This document shows positions 25,687 to 34,443 of a DNA stretch of 38,681 nucleotides, piece by piece (position 1 is the stretch's first letter; each line of letters begins with the position of its first letter). The position numbers and the translations under genes are program-made. Below the pieces are notes generated by a model. The model had not been told where the DNA came from. It saw nothing but the letters and a program-made list of their open reading frames with translations, and ran no database searches. The DNA comes from Ruminococcus sp. (lineage in GTDB: Bacteria; Bacillota; Clostridia; Oscillospirales; Ruminococcaceae). The stretch spans positions 1-38,681 of the forward strand of contig JAGCHA010000037.1 in NCBI GenBank assembly GCA_017649325.1. The letters are read 5' to 3'.

Positions 25687-27802
25687 CGTCAGCCTCCGCG
25701 GCAATCCTGTCGAGGTCGATATCGCCTGCAAATACCTGCATATCTTTGCCGAGAGCATCCGGGATTATCGAGAAGGTGTTTGAGATACCGTCCTGAGCAT
25801 TTCGGAAGGGGAGTTTTGCCACGGACGCGAGCGAAGCAACAGCTCCGTGGGTATCTCTGCCGTGCATGGGATTAGCTCCGGGAGCAAGAGGTACGCCCTG
25901 CTTACGCCCGTCGGGAGTATTGCCTGTTTTCTTGCCGTATACGACATTCGATGTAATAGTGAGGATAGACATTGTAGGAACGCCGTCGCGGTAAGTGTGA
26001 TGCTTTCTTATGCAGTCCATAAAGAAGCGGACAACAGTACAAGCTATCTGATCGACACGATCATCATTGTTTCCGTATTTCGGGAAATCTCCCTCTATCA
26101 CATAGTCAACGACAACATTCTTCGCAACGTCTATAACATTTCCTGCCTTGTCCTTTATTTCAATATCCTTGCGGATAGGCTTGACCTTAGCATACTTGAT
26201 AGCGGAGAGCGAATCGGCGACTACAGAGAGTCCTGCGATACCCGTCGCAAAGTAACGCTTGACGTCACGGTCATGCAAAGCCATCTGGAGCCTCTCATAG
26301 CTGTACTTGTCGTGCATATAGTGTATGACATTGAGCGTGTTCACGTAAAGTCCCGCGAGCCACTCCATCATATCCTTGTACTTGCTCCATACGTCATCGT
26401 AGTCGAGATACTCAGTATCAACAGGTCGGAACTTAGGTCCTACCTGCAAGCCGAGACGTTCGTCGATACCGCCGTTTATTGCGTAGAGGAGGCATTTTGC
26501 AAGATTAGCTCTTGCTCCGAAGAACTGCATCTCCTTGCCGACCACCATCGACGAAACACAGCAAGCGATAGCGTAGTCATCTCCGTGTATCTCGCGCATC
26601 ATATCGTCATTCTCGTACTGGATAGACGAGGTCTGTATCGACATTTTCGCACAGTAGACTTTGAAATTGCGGGGGAGCTTCGTCGACCAAAGTACAGTCA
26701 TATTCGGCTCGGGAGCAGTTCCGAGATTCTCGAGAGTGTGCAGATAGCGGAAGCTGTTCTTTGTTACGAGGTGATGACCGTCTACTAAGAGACCGCCGAT
26801 AGACTCGGTTATCCACGTCGGGTCACCCGAGAATAGCTCATTATACTCGGGAGTACGAGCAAACTTGACTATACGCAGTTTCATGATGAAATGGTCGATG
26901 AGCTCCTGAGCCTGTTCCTCGGTGATAAGACCGCGGTCGAGATCACGCTGGATATAGATATCGAGGAAAGTGGAAGTGCGTCCGAGAGACATGGCGGCGC
27001 CGTTCTGCTCCTTGACAGCGGCAAGATAGCCGAAGTACAGCCACTGAACAGCCTCCTTGGCGTTAGCGGCGGGCTTGGAGATATCGAAACCGTATATCTC
27101 GCCGAGCTTCTTGAGGTCTTCAAGAGCGCGGACCTGCTCGGCAAGTTCCTCGCGTAGGCGGATATTCCTCGAGGTCATCCTTACGAGCGATGTATCTATC
27201 TGATGCTTCTTATCTTTGATGAGTATATCAACACCGTAGAGAGCAACACGTCTGTAATCGCCGATGATACGGCCTCTGCCATAGGCGTCGGGGAGGCCTG
27301 TGAGTATTGCAGAATGGCGGGCGAGCCTCATCTCGGGAGTGTATGCATCGAAAACACCCTGATTGTGTGTCTTGCGGTACTTAGTGAATATCTCAACGAC
27401 CTCAGGGTCGACCTCGTATCCGTACTCCTTGCAAGCCTGCTGAGCCATACGGATACCGCCGAAAGGCTGGAGAGCACGCTTGAACGGCTTGTCCGTCTGG
27501 AGACCAACTATCTGTTCAAGCTCCTTGTCGATATAGCCTGCATCGTGGGAGGTAATTGTTGAAATTATCTTCGTGTCCATATCGAGGACTCCACCGGCCT
27601 CACGTTCCTGACGCGAGAGCTCCATCACCTCAGCCCACAGCTTCTTGGTAGCTTCCGTAGGTCCTGCAAGAAAGCTCTCATCACCGTCATATGCCGTATA
27701 GTTATGCTTAATAAAGTTTCTGACGTTGATAGAGGTATTGCACCATCTTTCTTCGTTGAAGCCCTCCCATTCCTTTGGGAATTCCTTCAGATACTCAAAC
27801 AT
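25679..27802 (-). CDS. pflB: Pyruvate formate-lyase core subunit lacking the glycyl-radical domain
   Basis: PFL converts pyruvate and CoA to acetyl-CoA and formate in anaerobes. The 707-residue product aligns with the standard enzyme from [20 protein letters not shown] on and contains the catalytic pair Cys414-Cys415 in AIACCVSSM, equivalent to E. coli Cys418-Cys419. It ends shortly after [16 protein letters not shown], so the roughly 75-residue C-terminal radical domain is missing and is supplied by the gene at 25222-25461. The ATG at 27802 has AAGGAG upstream and lies four bases after the AI-2E permease stop; the longer open frame upstream overlaps that gene. Other glycyl-radical lyases (glycerol dehydratase, choline lyase) are less likely given the CC pair and close PFL similarity. 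Confidence 0.94.
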   Translation of the reverse strand: MFEYLKEFPKEWEGFNEERWCNTSINVRNFIKHNYTAYDGDESFLAGPTEATKKLWAEVMELSRQEREAGGVLDMDTKIISTITSHDAGYIDKELEQIVGLQTDKPFKRALQPFGGIRMAQQACKEYGYEVDPEVVEIFTKYRKTHNQGVFDAYTPEMRLARHSAILTGLPDAYGRGRIIGDYRRVALYGVDILIKDKKHQIDTSLVRMTSRNIRLREELAEQVRALEDLKKLGEIYGFDISKPAANAKEAVQWLYFGYLAAVKEQNGAAMSLGRTSTFLDIYIQRDLDRGLITEEQAQELIDHFIMKLRIVKFARTPEYNELFSGDPTWITESIGGLLVDGHHLVTKNSFRYLHTLENLGTAPEPNMTVLWSTKLPRNFKVYCAKMSIQTSSIQYENDDMMREIHGDDYAIACCVSSMVVGKEMQFFGARANLAKCLLYAINGGIDERLGLQVGPKFRPVDTEYLDYDDVWSKYKDMMEWLAGLYVNTLNVIHYMHDKYSYERLQMALHDRDVKRYFATGIAGLSVVADSLSAIKYAKVKPIRKDIEIKDKAGNVIDVAKNVVVDYVIEGDFPKYGNNDDRVDQIACTVVRFFMDCIRKHHTYRDGVPTMSILTITSNVVYGKKTGNTPDGRKQGVPLAPGANPMHGRDTHGAVASLASVAKLPFRNAQDGISNTFSIIPDALGKDMQVFAGDIDLDRIAAEADDE

Positions 27803-27806
27803 AGAA

Positions 27807-29069
27807 TCAAGACTCCTTCTTATTAGTTGTCGATTTTTCTGAGCGGACGAGCTGTTTCTCTTTCTTTTTAGTTCTCTTTTTATTATTCTTTGGCTTTTTC
27901 TCGGTCTCCCGAGCAGGGGAGGCGATGCCAAGCCTTTTTTCTCTTGCTTCAAGCACATCGAACGACAGCTTGTACATGGTAGCCGCGAGAGGTACTCCAA
28001 CGAGCATACCGCCGATACCGAAAAGTCCACCGCCAACAGTTACTGCCGCGAGCACCCATATTCCCGGCAGACCGATAGAGTCGCCGACTACCTTCGGGTA
28101 GATGATATTGCCCTCGAACTGCTGTAAAATGATGAGGAATATGAGGAATATAACAGCCTGCATAGGGTTCTCGGTCATAATGATGAAAGCACTGATTCCC
28201 GCACCGATGAAAGCTCCGACAATGGGGATAAGAGCTGTTACGCCTACGAGAGTACCGCTCATCGCGGCATATGGCAGTTTCAGTATCGTCATGCCGATGA
28301 AGCACAGCGAGCCGAGGATAATAGCCTCAACGAACTGTCCGACGAAGAAATTGCGGAATGACTCGTGCCCTGTCTTGCACACGTGGTTGAGGATAGTGTT
28401 AAACCTCTCGGAGAAATAAGCTTTCTGAATGCGGTTTACATCATTGAGAAGCTTATCCTTGCGGAGGAGCAGATAAATAGCGAAGATGAAAGCGATAATG
28501 TAGTTGGTGACATAGCCCGCAACAGTGCTCACCAAGCCCAAAGCGGAGCTGATAATGCCGATAACACCGTGCTGAACGAAATAGGAAATGTTCTCGGTGA
28601 CGGACGTCCAGTCAAGCTCCTTGACATCGAACTCATTGAACACTTCATTAGCCTGCTGCTGAAGCTCAGGATATTCGCTGAGCTTTTTCAGGATATAGAC
28701 CTTGCAGTCGTTGTAGAGCGGCGGGACTTTAGTAGTGATGAGCTTTACCGCATTGATTATCTCGGGTATGATGATATTGAGTACGAGCGCAAGTATCGCG
28801 GCGGCGCTCAGAAGCGACAGCACAAGGCAGACAGGTCTGCGAATGACCGATACGAACTTCTTCTCGCTTTGGGGGAAAAATTTAGTCTCGTACCACCGCA
28901 TAATTATGTTGATGATGTAAGCGATGACAGCTCCGAGAGCAAGAGGGTAGAGGGATTTTGCTCCCATTGAGAGTATTTTTCCGAAAAAAGCGAAATTCTT
29001 GACGATGAGACAAGAAATGATAGCGATGACAGCGATAATGATATAGCGCTTTAGGTATTTTTTATCCAT
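27807..29069 (-). CDS. AI-2E family permease
   Basis: The 420-residue membrane protein belongs to the AI-2E (TqsA/PerM-like) transporter family. It has N-terminal helices ([16 protein letters not shown]..., [17 protein letters not shown]), a soluble loop around 100-150, and the C-terminal helices with [44 protein letters not shown] and [14 protein letters not shown], which are family hallmarks. A very Lys-rich cytoplasmic tail follows. Members export quorum signals or ions, or are uncharacterised. Its stop is four bases from the PFL start, so it may be cotranscribed with PFL. The start codon is separated from its AGGAGG by a hairpin. Confidence 0.9.
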   Translation of the reverse strand: MDKKYLKRYIIIAVIAIISCLIVKNFAFFGKILSMGAKSLYPLALGAVIAYIINIIMRWYETKFFPQSEKKFVSVIRRPVCLVLSLLSAAAILALVLNIIIPEIINAVKLITTKVPPLYNDCKVYILKKLSEYPELQQQANEVFNEFDVKELDWTSVTENISYFVQHGVIGIISSALGLVSTVAGYVTNYIIAFIFAIYLLLRKDKLLNDVNRIQKAYFSERFNTILNHVCKTGHESFRNFFVGQFVEAIILGSLCFIGMTILKLPYAAMSGTLVGVTALIPIVGAFIGAGISAFIIMTENPMQAVIFLIFLIILQQFEGNIIYPKVVGDSIGLPGIWVLAAVTVGGGLFGIGGMLVGVPLAATMYKLSFDVLEAREKRLGIASPARETEKKPKNNKKRTKKKEKQLVRSEKSTTNKKES

Positions 29070-29100
29070 TTTATCGAAGCGGCAGAAGCCGCGCCTCCTG
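29070..29100 (-). promoter_or_regulatory. Ribosome site placed 24 bases from the start codon with an intervening hairpin
   Basis: On the minus strand AGGAGG (complement of 29094-29099) lies 24 bases before the ATG of the AI-2E permease. Between them GCGGC-TTCT-GCCGC (complement of 29079-29092) forms a 5-bp stem with a 4-base loop. Folding it leaves an effective spacing of about ten bases. No alternative in-frame start lies closer. Confidence 0.55.
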
Positions 29101-29116
29101 ATGATTCTATAAGAAT

Positions 29117-29145
29117 ATTATACAACAGTTATCGGGTTATGTCAC
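29117..29145 (-). promoter_or_regulatory. Promoter of the AI-2E permease / PFL unit
   Basis: On the minus strand GTGACA (29145-29140), 17 bases, TATAAT (29122-29117). It is the only clear promoter seen ahead of the permease-PFL gene set. Confidence 0.65.
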
Positions 29146-29190
29146 GCTTATAATTGTTAATTTTTTGTGAACGACTTTTACGAATTTTAC

Positions 29191-29219
29191 TTGACCGTTC
29201 AGCCTCGCCGTGATATAAT
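29191..29219 (+). promoter_or_regulatory. Promoter of the GGDEF-like gene
   Basis: TTGACC (29191-29196), 17 bases, TATAAT (29214-29219), only 25 bases before the TTG start; very close to consensus. Confidence 0.75.
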
Positions 29220-29243
29220 ATATATCAAAGTGAGGTGATATAC

Positions 29244-31034
29244 TTGAACGACATCATTAGTGCAAATTCCCGCATTCTGTACTCTATAGGACGCGTTACT
29301 GTAGATAAGAGCCTCCACACCCAAAGCGGCAGCGAGGCATTTTTCAGCTATTTCGGCAATAATGTTACATATTCGATAAAGCGCACCATAGACGAAGAAG
29401 ACTTCCCGCGACTTGAGGAGTGCATCTCCAAAGCAGAAGCAGGTACGATACAGAGAACAGTCATTCGCATGATGGGTGTGAACGGTCTGCTTCGCTGGGT
29501 ACTCGCCTCCGTGAAACTCATCGACAGTACGGGCGAAGAGCCGCTTTACACGATTGAGCTCAGCGATGTATTCTCGCTCGAGGGTATAGCACGAGAGCGT
29601 GAAAAAATGCTCAGCGAGTACAGATATGTGCTCAGTCTCGGAAGCGACCTCGCATTCGAGTACAGCTTCGAGACTCGTCATATCCGCATATATATGTTTG
29701 ACTGCTGCCGTGAGATAGTTCTTGCGGATGAAGAACTTGAAAAGTGGCAATCGGAAGCTATAGACCGCGGCTGGGTGCTTTCACGGTATATCGAAGCATT
29801 CAATACGCTTTGCCGAGATATCAAGAACGGAGTGTACCGTTTCGATTACGAATTCGAGTCCTCGATACTCACGGGAGGCAGGAATCGCGAAATGTGCCTT
29901 TTCAGAGGCATCACGCGGTATGATGCCCCCGACTCCAAAAAAGTCAGCGGTATCATATCCGTAATTAATTCGCGTCAAAAGACCAAAGAAACCAATCTCG
30001 CTCTTGAAGCAAACAAGGACTCTCTTTCCGGTTTGCTCAATAAGAGAACAGTAACAGCTTTTGCCAAGAGCATACTCTCATCCAAACCCTCGCACAGTGT
30101 AAATATCGTTATCCTCGACATCGACAACTTCACAGACATCAATTCGGGCTACGGACACCTCTTTGGTGACGAGGTAATATACGCTGTAGCAAACATAATC
30201 AAGCGCCAAATAGGCATTCGCGGCATTGCGGGACGAATCAGCGGCGGCGGCTTCCTGATAGTGCTTGAAAACACAAAAGACGAGGAAGACCTTCGCGGAG
30301 TACTCCGTGCGATAAGAACTAATATCGAGCTTGCGTTCGGAGACCGCTTCGAGAGCTTCCGTGTGACCTGCTCAATGGGCGTATCTACCTATCCGTCGGA
30401 CAGCTCGGACTACGATGAGCTCTTTATGCAGGCTGATAAAGCTCTGTATATCGCGCAGCAGAAGGGACAAAACCGCTACGTAATCTATGACGTTGAGAAA
30501 CACGGTCCCGTCGAGAAGGACGCCGACAAGAAAACCTTCTACCTTACAGCCCAGAAGGATACTTCCGAGAAGCTTGCCTTCGCACAGAGTTTGTCCGAGA
30601 GCCTTGTATTCGGCAGAGTACCTGATATCTCAGTCCTGCTTGAGCAGATACGTTCCGCATTCGACCTCGACGATATCTGCGTATTTGCGGGCAATAAAAT
30701 GGATCTGATACTAAGCTGCTCCAATGCCTCCTCAAGAAATGCCGCATATCTGCTGAAAGGGGAGTATACTTCCCATTTCTCGGGAGACGGACTGTTCGCG
30801 ATAGATAATGTCAACGAACTCGAAGGGCGCGATGACGATGCGTTCAAACAGCTCACAGAAGAAAACATCGGCGGCGCAGTACAGTATCTTATGACTGACG
30901 AAAGTATGATAAAGGGCATGGTGTCGTTCTGCTACGTCGGACGCTTCAAGAAGTGGTCGGTGTCGGATATGAATTATTTCGCTGTCCTCGGCAGATTGAT
31001 AACATCCATACTAAAAAAACAGGCATTCATATAA
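29244..31034 (+). CDS. PAS and degenerate GGDEF domain signalling protein
   Basis: The protein has about 596 residues. The first ~240 contain what look like two PAS-type sensor segments (AFFSYFGNNVTYSIKRTIDEEDFPRL... and YVLSLGSDLAFEYSFETRHIRIY...). Residues ~255-415 form a GGDEF domain (SGLLNKRTVTAF, VILDIDNFTDINSGYGHLFGDEV, CSMGVSTYP, ADKALYIAQQKGQNRYVIY). The signature loop reads SGGGF (333-337) instead of GGDEF, the usual ND reads NS, and no RxxD inhibitory site is evident, so c-di-GMP synthesis is unlikely. The remaining ~180 residues may be a GAF-like module. The start is taken as TTG 29244 because AGGTGAT (29233-29239) fits it; GTG 29235 lies within that site. No TM helix is visible. 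Confidence 0.85.
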   Translation: MNDIISANSRILYSIGRVTVDKSLHTQSGSEAFFSYFGNNVTYSIKRTIDEEDFPRLEECISKAEAGTIQRTVIRMMGVNGLLRWVLASVKLIDSTGEEPLYTIELSDVFSLEGIAREREKMLSEYRYVLSLGSDLAFEYSFETRHIRIYMFDCCREIVLADEELEKWQSEAIDRGWVLSRYIEAFNTLCRDIKNGVYRFDYEFESSILTGGRNREMCLFRGITRYDAPDSKKVSGIISVINSRQKTKETNLALEANKDSLSGLLNKRTVTAFAKSILSSKPSHSVNIVILDIDNFTDINSGYGHLFGDEVIYAVANIIKRQIGIRGIAGRISGGGFLIVLENTKDEEDLRGVLRAIRTNIELAFGDRFESFRVTCSMGVSTYPSDSSDYDELFMQADKALYIAQQKGQNRYVIYDVEKHGPVEKDADKKTFYLTAQKDTSEKLAFAQSLSESLVFGRVPDISVLLEQIRSAFDLDDICVFAGNKMDLILSCSNASSRNAAYLLKGEYTSHFSGDGLFAIDNVNELEGRDDDAFKQLTEENIGGAVQYLMTDESMIKGMVSFCYVGRFKKWSVSDMNYFAVLGRLITSILKKQAFI

Positions 31035-31040
31035 TAAATC

Positions 31041-31064
31041 AAGGAGTACCGAGCGGTACTCCTT
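31041..31064. terminator. Bidirectional terminator
   Basis: Perfect 10-bp arms AAGGAGTACC and GGTACTCCTT around GAGC, followed by TTCTTT on the plus strand. It lies between the convergent GGDEF-like and small-exporter genes. Confidence 0.85.
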
Positions 31065-31068
31065 TTCT

Positions 31069-31587
31069 TTAACCAAACATTTTAGCAAATACCTCGGGGA
31101 AGCCGTAGCAGAGCGTACACATTATCGCAGACGCAAGGCAGAGTCCGAGAAATATGGCGGGAACGCTCTTTTTCAGCGGTATGCGGCGAAGTACCGCTAT
31201 GAGCGAGCCTGTCCATGCTCCTGTACCCGGAAGCGGTATTCCTACGAAGAACAAAAGGAAGAAGAACTCACCGCGCTCCATTTTTTCGCTTTTGTTTAGA
31301 GCCTTCTTTTCAAGGAAATTGACAAAAGGACAGAGAAGCGGTATCTTGTGCTTCTTGATGAATTCAAAAATTTTGTCGATAAACAGCAGTATGAACGGTA
31401 TAGGTATGATATTTCCTATCATGCACACCCATATAGCCTTCCAAAGTTCGAGATCAAGAAGTCGTGCGGCGATTATGCCTCCGCGAAGTTCAACTATAGG
31501 GAACAGTGATACAAAGAGCGGGATGAGCCACTCTGGTATGCCGTGCTGTGCGAGCCATTCTGTCATTGTCTCGGTAATTTCTCTCAT
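31069..31587 (-). CDS. Small multidrug export-type membrane protein (COG2426 family)
   Basis: The 172-residue protein is mostly hydrophobic, with helices around LIPLFVSLFPIVELRGGIIAARLL, IWVCMIGNIIPIPFILLFI, FFFLLFFVGIPLPGTGAWTGSLIA and VPAIFLGLCLASAIMCTLC. The PxxELRG and GIPLPGTGAWTG motifs are characteristic of the family annotated as small multidrug export proteins. The transport activity of the family is poorly established. It has its own promoter and a GAAAGGAT ribosome site, and appears monocistronic. Confidence 0.85.
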   Translation of the reverse strand: MREITETMTEWLAQHGIPEWLIPLFVSLFPIVELRGGIIAARLLDLELWKAIWVCMIGNIIPIPFILLFIDKIFEFIKKHKIPLLCPFVNFLEKKALNKSEKMERGEFFFLLFFVGIPLPGTGAWTGSLIAVLRRIPLKKSVPAIFLGLCLASAIMCTLCYGFPEVFAKMFG

Positions 31588-31619
31588 ATGTGTTATCCTT
31601 TCTTTTTAACATCTTTTCT

Positions 31620-31648
31620 ATTATTGCATATTTTCGGGAAATAGTCAA
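31620..31648 (-). promoter_or_regulatory. Promoter of the small membrane exporter gene
   Basis: On the minus strand TTGACT (31648-31643), 17 bases, AATAAT (31625-31620), just after the pyrE terminator. Confidence 0.6.
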
Positions 31649-31665
31649 GTGTCAAATCAAAAAAT

Positions 31666-31695
31666 GGGAGCGAGAACATTTTTATCCTCGCTCCC
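31666..31695 (-). terminator. Terminator of pyrE
   Basis: Arms GGGAGCGAG and CTCGCTCCC around a 12-base loop; read on the minus strand it is followed by ATTTTTTGAT. Confidence 0.8.
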
Positions 31696-31709
31696 TATAC
31701 TTATATTGT

Positions 31710-32360
31710 TTAAACTCCGTAAGCAGCTCTGTATTCGAGCATCTTGTCAAGGTACTCCTTGCCGGGAACTATATCATTGCGGATAGCCTCGATGATATCC
31801 TCCATTGTAACGATAGGATATACAGTAACGCCGAAATCACGCTTTACTTCCTGAACAGCCGAAAGTTCGCCTGTTCCCTTCTCCATGCGGTCAACAGTAA
31901 TTACCATACCTGTAACGTCAACATCCGCCGCACTTTTGAGCTTGGGCATAGACTCGCGGAGCGCCTTGCCTGAAGTCATAACATCGTCTATTATAACGAC
32001 CTTCTCTCCTTCAACGAGAGTCTTGCCGACGAACATTCCACCCTCACCGTGGTCTTTAGCCTCTTTGCGGTCGAAGCAGTAGTTGACATCGATGCCGAAC
32101 TTGTTGCTGAGAGCCACAACAGCCGAAACAGCGAGCGGTATGCCCTTATATGCAGGACCGAAGAGAGTTTCTACAGGGATATTGTTTGCGTGTATGCACT
32201 CGGCATAGTACTCGCCGAGCTTAGCGAGCTGAGTCCCTGTCTTGTAGTTGCCGCAGTTGATGAAGTAGGGAGCTTTTCTGCCGCTTTTCAGTGTGAATTC
32301 GCCGAATGTGAGTACTCCGCACTCAACCATGAATTTGATGAAGCTTTCTTTGTAAGTCAT
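31710..32360 (-). CDS. pyrE: Orotate phosphoribosyltransferase
   Basis: PyrE condenses orotate with PRPP to form OMP in pyrimidine synthesis. The 216-residue protein has the PRPP-binding loop VVIIDDVMTSGKAL, FTLKSGRKAPYFINCG near the start and GPAYKGIPLA, all typical of the enzyme. GGAGGT precedes the ATG. It is 25 bases downstream of the PIN-like gene, apart from other pyr genes, and ends in a terminator. Confidence 0.95.
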   Translation of the reverse strand: MTYKESFIKFMVECGVLTFGEFTLKSGRKAPYFINCGNYKTGTQLAKLGEYYAECIHANNIPVETLFGPAYKGIPLAVSAVVALSNKFGIDVNYCFDRKEAKDHGEGGMFVGKTLVEGEKVVIIDDVMTSGKALRESMPKLKSAADVDVTGMVITVDRMEKGTGELSAVQEVKRDFGVTVYPIVTMEDIIEAIRNDIVPGKEYLDKMLEYRAAYGV

Positions 32361-32385
32361 TTAATTTACCTCCGTTTATTATACG

Positions 32386-32994
32386 CTATTTTATAAGCGG
32401 TTTTACCGTTGCATAGTATTTCTTTGTCTTGCTGTTTCCAAACACCTTACATATTTCACTGCTGATTTTTTGTTTGCGTTTTGGGATATCTTTGATTTTT
32501 ATTGCTTCATTCATTATTGTCTGAAGCTTATCTTTGCTTGATTTATCAAGTTTAAGCGGTTTAATTGCCTTGTCGAAATCAGATTCGATTCCCTGTGAAA
32601 CAGGATTTGGAATGTTTTTGTTTCCTTCTATATCTGATGAAATTGAAATAATTATGCCCTGTTGTTTCCAAAACGACCTCAGATTCTCAAATCCCTTGTC
32701 GTTGCTTATAATGTGTATATCGCTTGCAATCTGCGAACCTATCAAAAAACCAAGATATGTAGATAACTGAAAATCAAGTGCGTTCTTTCCGCCTGCAGCA
32801 GCGTTTATAAGCTGTAGCGATGCTTTTGTTTCCGCGAGTTTGAAATGAAGATCAAAGGGGATAGTGTTTGCATTCTGAGTGTAGAATACAACTATGCAGT
32901 CATTTTCAGTCAGCAGTTCGATTCCGTTGAAGCCTGATTTGTTGACATTTTCGTAGTCGATAAGGTAGTAGCTTTTCTTAGTTGTCGTATCCAT
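32386..32994 (-). CDS. PIN/NYN-like domain protein, possible ribonuclease
   Basis: The 202-residue product begins with the strand YYLIDYENVNKSGF, and has NALDFQLSTYLGFLIGSQ and IHIISNDKGFENL. Together these give the spaced acidic residues (Asp13/Glu15 region, Asp of LDF, Asp of NDKGF) of PIN-like/NYN nuclease domains. The C-terminal ~70 residues are Lys-rich and might bind nucleic acid. The gene is visibly more A+T-rich than pyrE and its zinc-ribbon neighbour, which suggests acquisition. It has no antitoxin-like neighbour. Metal-dependent RNase activity is inferred from fold similarity only. Confidence 0.75.
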   Translation of the reverse strand: MDTTTKKSYYLIDYENVNKSGFNGIELLTENDCIVVFYTQNANTIPFDLHFKLAETKASLQLINAAAGGKNALDFQLSTYLGFLIGSQIASDIHIISNDKGFENLRSFWKQQGIIISISSDIEGNKNIPNPVSQGIESDFDKAIKPLKLDKSSKDKLQTIMNEAIKIKDIPKRKQKISSEICKVFGNSKTKKYYATVKPLIK

Positions 32995-33014
32995 TTAAAT
33001 CGTCTCCATTCTTT

Positions 33015-33359
33015 TCAGAAAACATACCCGCACTCGGGACAACGCGGATAATCTATGTCGAGCTCGGTATGACACTCGGGACAACTCTTCTTCGGGAGCT
33101 TGTCAATACTGTCGTCGATATCGTAGTCGTAATCTTTGGTGAATCCGACTTGCCGCACGCGCAGGAATACTCCCGTGACGACACCGCAATCCTGACAAAA
33201 AAAGCCTGTCGTCTCGGACTTGTCCGTCTCTGCGACAAGTTTATCGCCCTCGTACCATGATACTTTCGGGTAAGCATAGCTGCTCATAGCTCCGACGCCG
33301 TGGACTCCCACAACAAATTTGCCTATTTTCATACGTTTACCGCAGCTTCCGCATATCAT
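33015..33359 (-). CDS. Zinc-ribbon protein
   Basis: The 114-residue protein has three CxxC-type pairs: CGSCGKRMKIG at the N-terminus, FFCQDCG in the middle, and CPECHTELD...CPECGYVF at the end. This is consistent with small zinc ribbons in a protein or nucleic-acid adaptor. No specific family is recognised. The start at 33359 is chosen for its GGAGGTGAG site; upstream in-frame codons overlap the promoter. It heads a unit of zinc ribbon, PIN-like and pyrE genes with gaps of 20 and 25 bases. Confidence 0.75.
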   Translation of the reverse strand: MICGSCGKRMKIGKFVVGVHGVGAMSSYAYPKVSWYEGDKLVAETDKSETTGFFCQDCGVVTGVFLRVRQVGFTKDYDYDIDDSIDKLPKKSCPECHTELDIDYPRCPECGYVF

Positions 33360-33388
33360 ACGCTCACCTCCGCAAGATAGTATATAAT

Positions 33389-33417
33389 AGTATAACACAA
33401 AAAAGAAAAGAATGCAA
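33389..33417 (-). promoter_or_regulatory. Promoter of the zinc-ribbon / PIN-like / pyrE unit
   Basis: On the minus strand TTGCAT (33417-33412), 17 bases, TATACT (33394-33389), about 30 bases before the start. Confidence 0.6.
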
Positions 33418-33474
33418 GATTTTACAGCAGAAACCATACAAATAAAAAAATCTCCTCATATTACAAAATTATAC

Positions 33475-33503
33475 TTGAAAAAATCATTCGGACAGGTTAT
33501 AAT
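33475..33503 (+). promoter_or_regulatory. Promoter of the SGNH-like membrane protein gene
   Basis: TTGAAA (33475-33480), 17 bases, TATAAT (33498-33503). The leader of about 65 bases that follows (33510-33575) contains short hairpins (CCG-TAAA-CGG at 33540-33549 and AGCC-ATATAA-GGCT at 33552-33565) next to the GGAG ribosome site. No known riboswitch is recognised in it. Confidence 0.7.
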
Positions 33504-33575
33504 AATAAAGTAATGCTTTTTAAAACGGTTTGCCGCGTACCGTAAACGGGCAGCCATATAAGGCTTGGAGTAAAA

Positions 33576-34436
33576 ATGGGAAAAAAACGTGTTGTACAGC
33601 GAAAATCAAAGAAAAAGAAGGATAAACCCTTTATAAAATTCAGCACAGGAATGCTTATATTCCTCTTTCTGTTGTCATTTACAGCTTGTTTCGTGCTGTA
33701 TATGCTCGCCGCAAACTTCAACAGCAATTTCTTTGCCGACGAATTCGGAACATCCGAACTCATGACCGAAGAGGTGTCAGACGCTACAGAATCTGTCTCG
33801 GACACTACAGAAAGCGAAGAGGTCGAAGAAGTCCCCGCACAGGACGGACTTACAAATCCTGTGCCTCAGTCAGCTGCGATGAGCGCAAGCTACTTAGAGG
33901 ACTGCTGCCTGATAACAGACTCGACCCTGATACAAATGACAGACTTCGGAAGCTTTAACAAGGATAATATATTCGGCAGTACCGAACTCACGACTGTAAA
34001 CTGCAGCACAACGAAGGTCGACAGTAATTTTGGAAACGCTACCGTATACGATATTATAAAGAACAAGAAACCGGACGTCGTATACATCATGCTCGGCAAC
34101 GACCTCGGAACCTCCTCAACGGATGATATGATAGCAAGCTATACCACGCTTGTCAACAATATGCACGGCTCGCTCCCGACAATGGAGATATACGTCATGC
34201 AGATACCTCCTGTCATCTACGATTCCGATGTCAAATCCAACGAGAAAGTGAACGACTTCAATAAGAGACTCCTTGCGATGTGCAATACGATAGGCGTTCA
34301 CTGCATTGACACCAACACTGCTCTCAAGAATGAAAGCGGGGCTCTCAAGGAAGAATACTGGTCGTATGACACTCTCGCGCTCTCAAAAGAGGCGTATTCG
34401 GCTATTTGCGAGTACATACTTACACATACTGCATAA
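33576..34436 (+). CDS. Membrane-anchored SGNH/GDSL-like protein
   Basis: The 286-residue protein has a very basic cytoplasmic start (KKRVVQRKSKKKKDK), one TM helix (about 24-46), a Glu/Ser/Thr-rich linker to about residue 105 and an extracellular SGNH-like domain. The nucleophile region reads LITDST (Ser116) instead of GDS. PDVVYIMLGNDLG (about 167-178) matches block III with Asn175. The late DxxH block reads YDTLAL (265-269), with no His. It is therefore either a divergent or an inactive esterase-fold protein, perhaps acting on cell-wall or polysaccharide acetyl groups like relatives. It is monocistronic with its own promoter and terminator. Confidence 0.75.
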   Translation: MGKKRVVQRKSKKKKDKPFIKFSTGMLIFLFLLSFTACFVLYMLAANFNSNFFADEFGTSELMTEEVSDATESVSDTTESEEVEEVPAQDGLTNPVPQSAAMSASYLEDCCLITDSTLIQMTDFGSFNKDNIFGSTELTTVNCSTTKVDSNFGNATVYDIIKNKKPDVVYIMLGNDLGTSSTDDMIASYTTLVNNMHGSLPTMEIYVMQIPPVIYDSDVKSNEKVNDFNKRLLAMCNTIGVHCIDTNTALKNESGALKEEYWSYDTLALSKEAYSAICEYILTHTA

Positions 34437-34443
34437 TTTCACT

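Noticed and set aside
25847-26788. 313-codon plus-strand open frame inside the PFL core gene
   Set aside because: Antisense to clearly conserved PFL sequence; long shadow frames are common in this codon usage.
33504-33575. Leader of the SGNH-like gene as a c-di-GMP or other known riboswitch
   Set aside because: The GEMM core and other known riboswitch consensus elements I compared from memory are not matched.
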